Assembly (NCBI GenBank): GCA_032622095.1 | Contig: CP136069.1 | Location: 82,482,958-82,546,957, forward strand | Origin: Siphonodentalium dalli | Lineage: Eukaryota; Mollusca; Scaphopoda; Gadilida; Siphonodentaliidae | DNA length: 64,000 nucleotides | Direction of reading: 5' to 3' | Shown: piece after piece, positions 56,291 to 64,000 of the stretch | How positions within the stretch are numbered: position 1 is the stretch's first letter | Layout: each line of letters opens with the position of its first letter | Program-made: the position numbers and the translations under genes | Notes under the pieces: generated by a model | What the model was told of the DNA's origin: nothing | What the model saw: the letters and a program-made list of their open reading frames with translations, nothing else | The model's database searches: none

Positions 56291-58430
56291 GACAAATGAA
56301 AGTGTCAATGACACTGTAGCTCAACTTAGGTAGGGGAATAATTTAATGGTTGACAATAAATGGAGGAATAGGAAAGGTGCTAATTGAAATGTCTAACCTG
56401 CGCCAAAGGATTCAGTGATGCAAAGAGTAAAATACAAGATGGCTGCTGGTGGCCATTTTTTTTGGCCAATTGACCCCAAAAGAACTCGTTCCCATCTACG
56501 TATAATTGTTAACATCCATGACAAATTTTATGAAGATCTGACCAAAGCTACGACCTACAAATTTCATGATGATCAGACAAACAGTACGACCTGTAGACCG
56601 CGCCAATGGATTGAATTTTGAAATCCAAGATGGCCGCTGGCAGCCATGTTTTTTGGCCGAATGACCCCACAATGATTCGTTCCCATCTACATGTCAATGT
56701 CAACATTCATGACAAATTTCATAAAGATTAGACCAAAGGTACAACCTGTAGCCCGTGCCAAAGGATTTAGTCATGCAAAGAGTAAAATCCAAGATGGCTG
56801 CTTGTGGCCATGTTTTTTGGCCGAACGACTCCAAAATCACTCGTTCCCATCTACATGTCAGTGTTAACATCCGTGACAAATTTAATAAAGATCAGACCAA
56901 AGGTATGACCTGTAGCCCACGCCAAAGGATTTAGTCATGCAAAGAGTAAAATGCTGGTGGCCATGTTTTTTGACCGAATGACCCCAAAACGACTCGTTCC
57001 CATCTACATGTCATTGTTATAATTCATGACAAATTTCATGACCATCTGACCAAAGCTACGACCTGTAGCCCGCACCAAAGGATTTAGTCATGCAAAGAGT
57101 AAAATCCAAGATGACTGCTGGCGGCCATGTTTTTTGACCGAATGACCCCAAAACGACTCGTTCCCATCTACATGTCAATATTAACATCCATGACAAATTT
57201 CATGATGATCAGATGAACAGTACGACCTGTAGCCCGCGCCAATGGATTGAATTTTGAAATTTAAGATGGCCGCCAGCGGCCATGTTTTTTGGCCGAATGA
57301 CCCCACAATGATTCGTTCTCATCTACATGTCAATGTCAACATTCATGACAAATTTCATAAAGATTAGACCAAAGGTACAACCTGTAGCCCGCGCCAAAGG
57401 ATTTAGTCATGCAAAGAGTAAAATCCAAGATGGCTGCCAGCAGCCATGTTTTTTGGCCGAATGACCCCAAAATGACTCGTTCCCATCTACATGTCAATGT
57501 CAACATTCATGACAAATTTCATAAAGATCAGACCAAAGGTACGACCTGTAGCCCGGGCCAAAGGATTTAGTCATGCAAAGAGTAAAATCCAAGATGGCTG
57601 CTGGCGGCCATGTTTTTCGGCCGAACGACCCCAAAATCACTTGTTCCCATCTACATGTCATTGTTAACATCCATGATAAATTTCATGATGTTCCGATCGA
57701 AGCTACGACCTGTAGCCCGCGCCAAAGGATTTAGTCATGCAAAGAGTAAAATCCAAGATGGCTGCTGGTGGCCATGTTTATTTGCCGAACAACCCCAAAA
57801 TGACTCGTTCCCATCTACATGTCAATATTAACATCCATGACAAATTTCATGATGATCAGACGAACAGTACGACCTGTAGCCCGCGCCAATGGATTGAATT
57901 TTGAAATCTAAGATGGCCACCAGCGGCCATGTTTTTTGGCCGAATGACCCCACAATGATTCGTTCCCATCTACATGTCAATGTCAACATTCATGACAAAT
58001 TTCATAAAGATTAGAGCCAAAGGATTTAGTCATGCAAAGAGTAAAATCCAAGATGGCTGCTGGCGGCCATGTTTTTTGGCCGAACAACTCCAAAATCACT
58101 CGTTCCCATCTACATTACAGTATTAACATCCATGACAAATTTCATAAACTTCCGACCAAAACAACAACCTGTAGCCCGCGCCAAAGGATTTAGTCATGCA
58201 GAGTAAAATCCAAGATGGCTGCCAGCGGCCATGTTTTTTGGACGAATGACCCCAAAATGACTCGTTCCCATCTACATGTCAATCTCAACATTCATGACAA
58301 ATTTCATGAAGATCAGACCAAAGGTACAACCTGTAGCCCGCGCCAAAGGAAATTGTTGACGGACACACGCACACACGGAGGACAAACCATGGCAATAGCT
58401 CAAACTTACAAAAGTAAGTTGAGCTAATAA
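56291..58430 (+). mobile_element. Second pearl-like satellite element, about 13 units
   Basis: Same left flank (GTGTCAATGACAC, TAGCTCAACTTAGGTAGGGG) and right flank (GTTGACGGACACACG..., hairpin ending GTAAGTTGAGCTAA) as 19545-22355, with about 13 units of ~160 bp in A and B types. The first ~500 bp are nearly identical to the first copy and later units differ in order, so the cores have been reshuffled while the flanks are conserved. Confidence 0.8.
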
Positions 58431-59110
58431 TATACCCCATCTTCAGTTTTATCTGTATTTTATTCATGAAATAGTTATTTGTAGTCTTGAAATCAGGATT
58501 TATATAAACTATGTTGTTATTGTAATTGTGGCCCAGTAGAGATAGACCATCCTTAAGACCGTGGTTGTCAATATTATTGTTTGAATTATGTAGATAAACG
58601 ATGTGTAAAATTATCCTGTTTCACAGTTCGTGAATAAATTTTATTATTGTTTTTAAAAAATCTTCAGCTTTGTACACTTCCAAGTCTAATTTGATACAGA
58701 AATGATAGCCATGAAATCACCCACCCCAACCCTGGACTGCAAACTCGAAATATCCTCTGCATACAATTGGTAATATAAAGAAATATGACAGTACGGTAAA
58801 TGTATCATACTGAGGAATGCTAGAATAAACTTCAATAGTTAATTCTGAGTCTCATTCCACAACATGTATATTACAATGCACAATTAAAATTGAAAAATAA
58901 GGCACATTCTAAGGATATATTACAATCCTTTTGGATGACCAGTAGATCTGAACTTCATCAAGATACAACGAAGTTGTTAAAAAATTTAACATTGAAACCA
59001 TAAAAAGGCGAACTCTTCGGCAGGTAGAACGTAATTTATGTCGCCGTACGTTTGGAACGACATTTATTGTCGTTTACGACAGTCGAAAAAATCATCACCT
59101 AAATAGGAAC
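58431..59110. other. Intergenic stretch, nothing recognised
   Basis: No gene or repeat recognised. Confidence 0.35.
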
Positions 59111-59560
59111 TTTTTATGGATATCATGTGGATGGATGACCTTTTAAATACAGCTTGGCTAGCTGACCGCTCAACATTTACACGCCTAAGAATAAGTAATC
59201 ATTCTCTTGCCATTGAAAAGGGTTGTCACGCCCAACCACGGATTCCTTTAGTCAGAAGACTGTGATCTGTGCAATGACGAAGCCGAGAGGCATTTCTTAA
59301 TTGTCAACATATCTTCCTATATGAAATGAACTCTTTAAAATTATGGGTGACAATTTTCGACTAATGAGTAGAGCAGACCAACTCACACATATTAGCCAAC
59401 GACACAGTTCAGATATGCTCCCAAATCTGCAATGTAGTCAAGCAGCTATTCGAGGCCAGATCACAGCTAAACTAGACAAATTACGTAGTGTTGAAAAGCA
59501 TGTGCACACGCTAATTTTATTTAAACTTTTTTCTAGGAGACATATCAGATCATAAACATG
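59111..59560 (+). pseudogene. LINE ORF2 C-terminal fragment, frameshifted
   Basis: One frame reads TAWLADRSTFTRLRISNHSL then AIEKGCHAQPRIPLVRRL. After a one-base loss near 59268 it continues DLCNDEAERHFLIV. The pattern RLR-(T/I)-x-NH-x-L-x-IE-x-G...P...R-x-C-x-x-C-x-x-x-x-(E)-x-x-HFL is the zinc-knuckle-like end of many LINE polyproteins. A further open frame (59343-59555) may be its tail. Not functional. Confidence 0.6.
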
Positions 59561-60370
59561 TTTTTTGCAGGCCCTTATACCATTCGCAAGCAGTTTAACT
59601 TGTGACATATGCAGGTATTTGAGTAGTCAAGACTACATTATGTTGCAATCAAGATCTTCCTACATAATAAGATGGTTGACATGACTCAATAGAATGTGTC
59701 AGTGTTTCCGTGCAAGATCAAAGCTGCCTTGGAATTGCTTTTATTATTTCCTATTTGCATATTTACATGTAATCAATTCCCAACTACATTTAGTTTAATA
59801 GAGATGAATAAACTAAAATAAATAGCTACTAATCCAGAGTAACTTTGGTCTTGCATAGATACTGCATGAAACCGGTATGTGGAACATGTGGGGGGACCTA
59901 GCTATCATAGCTATGTTGATTCGGGGTGATGATAAGGTTTAAGGGATGTTCTCATAAGTTATGGTGAATTGTAGGCATGTTACTCCATAAAATACGTTTG
60001 TAATATGCCAATAAAAATATTGCACTGCACATGGTTTCTGAATTTCAGAATAGCGAGCCTTGGAACAACCCTGAACATGTCACGAAAGGGCCAGGAATGG
60101 TCTTGATTTTATATGGCCTGCTTATAGGGACCATGGATACCACTGATTCACCCAATCAGAAGTCCCATTTTGAAAGAATAGTCATTGAGATCAAGCTGAG
60201 GTGTTAGAAATTTATTCTCAACAATAACAAAATATATGAAAAGCCTAAACAATTAAAGCAAAAATAAAATAGAAAGGGATAAAGACTACAGTGTGTACTC
60301 ATTCTCTCTGTAACCACATCTTTCAATTATGAGGTGAGCAATAGCACTTGAACCACCACACACCTTGATT
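59561..60370. other. Intergenic stretch, nothing recognised
   Basis: No gene or repeat recognised. Confidence 0.35.
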
Positions 60371-60373
60371 TAA

Positions 60374-60565
60374 CCCTTTCATGACGGGAGCTGCGCTGGT
60401 GAAGCATTAAATATCCTGTGCCAGTGGATTCTCTTATAAATGCGAGGCTCCCTATGGCAGCCTCGCATATATAAGAGAATACACTGGCTTACAAGGTCAA
60501 AGTAAAAATTGTTAGCCCAATGCATTCCCTGATATATGAGAGGCTCCCTTCCTGTCATGGAAGGG
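60374..60565 (+). mobile_element. piggyBac-like MITE with intact TTAA flanks
   Basis: TTAA (60370-60373), CCCTTTCATGACGGGAGC...CCTGTCATGGAAGGG, TTAA (60566-60569). One complete inner hairpin (GCGAGGCTCCCTATGG...) and one broken. Confidence 0.8.
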
Positions 60566-60849
60566 TTAAAAGTCAGTTCATATTTTGTACACAGTATGTG
60601 GTTAAGAAATATTAATGAGATTGCTGTGGATGGTTAACCGTCACAAAGTCAGACAATGATTTCAAAAAGGTATGTGACAATCATTTATCATGCATTGACA
60701 AAACTGCATTTACTATAAACAGTAGCTTATTTCTTACTGGATGACAGTGAAGTATAATATGGCTTATTTAAAATATTGGGAAAAAAAATGGAATGTACAT
60801 ATCCAAGACATATTTTGGACTTGTTCGGACAAAGTTTGTCAAAAGTCTG

Positions 60850-61029
60850 TCAGAGATATTCTGGAGTCATAAATTCATTATAATTACCATGTTGTTTGCA
60901 TCGTTCACAGAGCACATGCGTGTATTTTGCACTAATCCATGACTCAAATTCATTCATTTGTTGCATATATTCTGTTGAGTATAAAATGAGATGGTCCCAT
61001 AAATGACCAGATTTAGGGTACGGTTCCAC
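60850..61029 (-). pseudogene. Unknown 59-codon coding fragment
   Basis: Minus frame VEPYPKSGHLWDHLILY, STEYMQQMNEFESWISAK, then THVLCERCKQHGNYNEF and a stop. A relative split by a mobile element exists on the plus strand (41150-41193 plus 43867-43975). Similarity at protein level over two loci suggests a former gene or transposon ORF. It contains a CERCKQHG motif. The family is not recognised. Confidence 0.45.
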
Positions 61030-61480
61030 TTAATTTTCGAGTCGCCGATTATGTTTTTTATAGTGACTTGATATACGGTTTTAATAACAATCTATGCCAT
61101 AAAATATGATTAAAATACTATAATTCATCACTATTTGAAACATCTGTGTCTCAGAAGATGCCCACATAGAAATTGAAAACTGAAGACTTCCCCCTCTGGC
61201 ACCCAGAATGCAACAGAATTCAAACTTTTTCAATGGAAGGGGAAGAACTCTATCTTTAATATATAGAGTTAGTCCCCCTGCATCGAAAATAATACTGATT
61301 TTTACTTCAATCTTGATGACAAACGCGTTGGCAACTCAACAAAATCAACACCGGATAAGTTGATAATACAATGTTTTGGAGCTTCCTCTTTCAAATGGTA
61401 TATAATATGGCATACATTTTATATAATGTAATCTGGGGGGTTCGAAAATTAAGTGGGCCTTAAATAAAATGAGTATATCC
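61030..61480. repeat. Stretch bounded by CCACTTAATTTTCGA inverted repeat
   Basis: CCACTTAATTTTCGA at 61026-61040 and its reverse complement TTCGAAAATTAAGTGG at 61441-61456; the latter also occurs at 14629-14646. It may be a MITE remnant; the inside has no gene. Confidence 0.4.
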
Positions 61481-61487
61481 AGCGACA

Positions 61488-62035
61488 TTTTCAAATAAAA
61501 TGAGGGGGTTTTTACTTCATTACATTTCCATACTGTTTAACATGTAAAAAAGAGGTCATATATTGACAATAAATAATGCCAACAATATATTCTCAGAAGG
61601 AAATTTGCCTTATATACATTTTCAAATAAAATGAGGGGGGGGGGGGGGTTCTTACTTCATTACATTTCCATACTGTTTAAACATGTAAAAAAGAGGTCAT
61701 ATATTGACAATAAATAATGCTCAACAATATATTCAGAAGGAAATTTGCCTTATATACATTTTCAAATAAAATGAGGGGGGGGGTTCTTACTTCATTACAT
61801 TTCCATACTGTTTAACATGTAAAAAAGAGGTCATATATTGACAATAAATAATGCCAACAATATATTCTCAGAAGGAAATTTGCCTTATATACATTTTCAA
61901 ATAAAATGAGGGGGGGGGGGGGTTCTTACTTCATTACATTTCCATAGAGTTTAAACATGTAAACAAGAGGTCATATATTGACAATAAATAATGCTCAACA
62001 ATATATTCACAGAAGGAAATTTGCCTTATATATTA
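61488..62035 (+). repeat. Four tandem repeats of about 135 bp
   Basis: Units start TTTTCAAATAAAATGAGGGG at 61488, 61619, 61759 and 61894 (131, 140, 135 bp). They differ mainly in the length of the G-run and single bases, so the array is young. Confidence 0.85.
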
Positions 62036-62050
62036 CACAGTCTAAATGAA

Positions 62051-62304
62051 CAAGCCTTGAAATAGTGAGCCTGTAATTTGCAGAATGAGGTTCCCAGAGG
62101 GCGAATTTAGTGATGCTATCCCAAACAGTGGGCTAGCATCACCAAATTCACCCTCTGGGAACCTCATTCTGCTAAGGCCTAAGCAGAATGAGGTCCCCAG
62201 AGGGTGAATTTGGTGATGCTAGCCCGCTGTGCGGGATAGCATCACTAAATTCACCCTCTGGGGACCTCATTCTGCAAATGACAGGTTCACTATTTCAAGG
62301 CTTG
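62051..62304 (+). mobile_element. Minimal CAAGCC MITE made of two joined end hairpins
   Basis: CAAGCCTTGAAATAGTG to CACTATTTCAAGGCTTG, 254 bp. The two ~90-bp hairpins are joined by only CTAAGGCCTAAG; the ~200-bp middle is missing. Flanking octamers TAAATGAA and TCAATGAA match at 7 of 8. Confidence 0.85.
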
Positions 62305-62813
62305 TCAATGAACCAACACACAGTCTCAGTCTCTTTAAAAATAAGATTCTTACTCTGGAACTATTTTTCTCGAACTCTTGATTAAATCTCTAGAACTTCA
62401 AAACATTATAGTTTACGTGACTGGAATCTCGCACAATAAATGCAAATTCCTTGTCATAGATAATTCGTCTATGATTTCCTGATCAATACAGTGACAATAT
62501 GAAATAATTCTAAAGCATTAAATTTCTCTGGAAAATTTTCAAAAACCATTTCATTGCTTGAACTAAGTGTAAATTTTAGACACTCATTGTCAATTGCAAC
62601 ATGTTCCATTCAAATTAGTTCATCAGAGGGTGATGCTGGTGAATAAAAATATAAAGTTGGCAGCACTTGACCAATCAGACAGCAATGTTTGCAACTCTTG
62701 ACTAATCAGAATGCATGCTTCAGCGATAGATATTCAACTTGAATTACAATGCAGATTATCCTCTTTTTATTGAGCTTGAGGTATTGGCACAGTGAAACTG
62801 ATCATGGCCTTAA
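62305..62813. other. Intergenic stretch, nothing recognised
   Basis: No gene or repeat recognised. Confidence 0.35.
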
Positions 62814-63092
62814 CCCTTCCATGACTGGAGCTTCCTGAAATTTTGTGAAAACACTGTGTCCATGCATTCTCTGATGTATGCGAGTCAGTCTCCCATAGGG
62901 AGCCTCACATATATAAGAGAATACATTGGCCTAACAATATTTACATTGACCTTGTAAGCCAGTGCATTCTCTTATATATGCAAGGCTCCCTATGGAAGAC
63001 TCGCATATAAAAGAGAATGTGCTGGCATAGGATCTTTAATGCTGATCCAGCGCAGCCCCTGTCATGAACCTCATGTGCCGGTCATGAAAGGG
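62814..63092 (+). mobile_element. piggyBac-like MITE with TTAA flanks
   Basis: TTAA (62810-62813), CCCTTCCATGACTGGAGC...GTCATGAAAGGG, TTAA (63093-63096). Two inner hairpins, plus a small duplication of the right end (GTCATGAACCTCATG). Confidence 0.8.
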
Positions 63093-63138
63093 TTAAAAAG
63101 GTATTCAGGTCTCTATTTTTCTATATCATCTCTGGTAT

Positions 63139-63370
63139 TTAACCCTTTCTATACTAAATAGATTCTCCCATTCAGTTATAAATGTATACAATGGAACGGT
63201 CTATTATTCATCTGGAGGGGTGTTCAGGAAAAATAAGCAGACGACATATAATACAAGTACAGAAAGAGTCATCTTTATTGGAGATACATGTTCAGATAAT
63301 AAATTCAACATATGATGGTCGTTTGTTGAACATTTCCTAAGGGATAATTACTCATAAATGAGTATTTAAA
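63139..63370. repeat. Repeat related to 19120-19345
   Basis: TTAACCCTTTCTATACTAAA, a GTTATAAATGTATACA block and GTTCAGATAATAAATTCAAC are shared with 19120-19345, but in rearranged order. Confidence 0.5.
63274..63279 (-). terminator. Polyadenylation signal candidate
   Basis: AATAAA on the minus strand, 206 bases beyond the stop of the exon at 63485-63656. Confidence 0.3.
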
Positions 63371-63484
63371 GCCTTTTGTGACACTATAAAATTGAATAAT
63401 ATAAAAAAACAGGCGTTGTTGTCATTTACTGGTTGAAGACATGAATACCTCTTTAAAATTTCACCATTATGTTATTCTCCATTT

Positions 63485-63656
63485 CTAAATACTGGTCTGA
63501 AGAACACCAAAAGGATCCGTTCTCTGCGTCATGCTCTGTGGGCCACATCTGAGTGATGGGTCCGGCCCTACCGCTCCCTGTGGACCCTTTGCTAGTGATC
63601 GGTCGCGTCCAACATTGTAATCTGGGTTAGGTCCTTGAGCAAGACTGCCTGTAGTT
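63485..63656 (-). CDS. Probable 3'-terminal exon of an unrecognised gene
   Basis: On the minus strand a good acceptor (TTATTCATTTTACAG, 63657-63671) opens a 172-nt exon. It encodes TTGSLAQGPNPDYNVGRD, then SLAKGPQGAVGPDPSLRC and QRTDPFGVLQTSI with TAG at 63485-63487. The stretch is visibly richer in G+C than its surroundings and repeats a GP-(N/Q/D)-x motif four times. The intron is phase 1 and upstream exons lie in or beyond 63700-64000, where I could not fix one. I do not recognise the family; Gly/Pro/Arg-rich short tails like this occur in several ciliary and structural proteins, but that is only a guess. Confidence 0.5.
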
Positions 63657-63671
63657 CTGTAAAATGAATAA

Positions 63672-64000
63672 TCAAAGTTTAGAGGAATATACATCTTAGC
63701 ACCAGTAAACAAGCTGATGAAATAAGTCTGAATTAACCCTTTTTGTCCCCACATCCGTAACATTGTCCCCACATTGTAACTAGCAATCTGATTGGCTACA
63801 ACGCCATGTCTAAATCACCATGTCCCCCATCACTCTTGACAGCGGGGTATAAGAGAACGTGCACCAAACATCAGGGGTATACGAGCATGTGAAACATTGG
63901 GGGTATATGAATGACCCTTGAACTGGTAGTTCCACCAATTGTGACGTTGCGCTCGCATATCGGATAACCTACGAAAAACACACTTAAATTAAGGAGACAC
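63672..64000. other. Probable intron upstream of the terminal exon
   Basis: GTCCCCACAT and GGGGTAT phrases repeat (63740-63775; 63845, 63875, 63900). No exon could be supported. Confidence 0.3.

Overview
The window is animal nuclear DNA. It has short split exons with GT...AG introns, large introns, and an AT-rich background crowded with small hairpin transposons, tandem-repeat elements and decayed retrotransposons. The elements that open with AGCTCACCTGAGAC followed by CCGTCCGTCCGT runs, and the ~160-bp repeat arrays bounded by AGCTCAACTTA, resemble repeats known from molluscs and other lophotrochozoans. A mollusc is my best guess; this is inference, not proof.

Genes. (1) A BTB-BACK-Kelch (KLHL-type) gene lies on the minus strand. 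Its coding start is at 15089 and exons follow at 9443-9954, 5997-6225 and 3296-3436. All exon junctions keep the frame, and the last Kelch blades lie left of the window. (2) TRMT112, the activating subunit of several methyltransferases, lies on the plus strand. It is complete in four exons (26146-26223, 40734-40835, 46525-46617, 52164-52265) that encode 124 residues over 26 kb. (3) A probable 3'-terminal exon of an unrecognised gene lies on the minus strand at 63485-63656. The KLHL gene and TRMT112 are divergent; TRMT112 and the last exon are convergent.

Non-genic layout. 1-15 kb: KLHL introns and 3' side, with hAT-like and other MITEs, a degenerate ~300-bp tandem array (11.2-12.9 kb) and inverted repeats. 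15-26 kb: intergenic region with a 125-bp tandem element, jockey-like LINE remnants and a three-layer nested transposon (18852-22835). 26-52 kb: TRMT112 introns, holding four copies of a 2.5-4 kb element with hairpin ends (Helitron-like: two copies sit in reconstructable target sites without target duplication), a tandem segmental duplication, TTAA-flanked elements and a 165-bp tandem array. 52-64 kb: a cluster of TTAA-flanked hairpin MITEs, a second ~160-bp satellite element, a LINE remnant, a 135-bp tandem array and the terminal exon.

I saw no CRISPR array, operon, rRNA gene or intact autonomous transposon. The most noteworthy structure is in the mobile elements: nested insertions with readable target duplications, TSD-free insertion of the hairpin-ended element, MITEs sitting right at the branch-point position of introns in both genes, and one hairpin core shared by MITEs with different ends.
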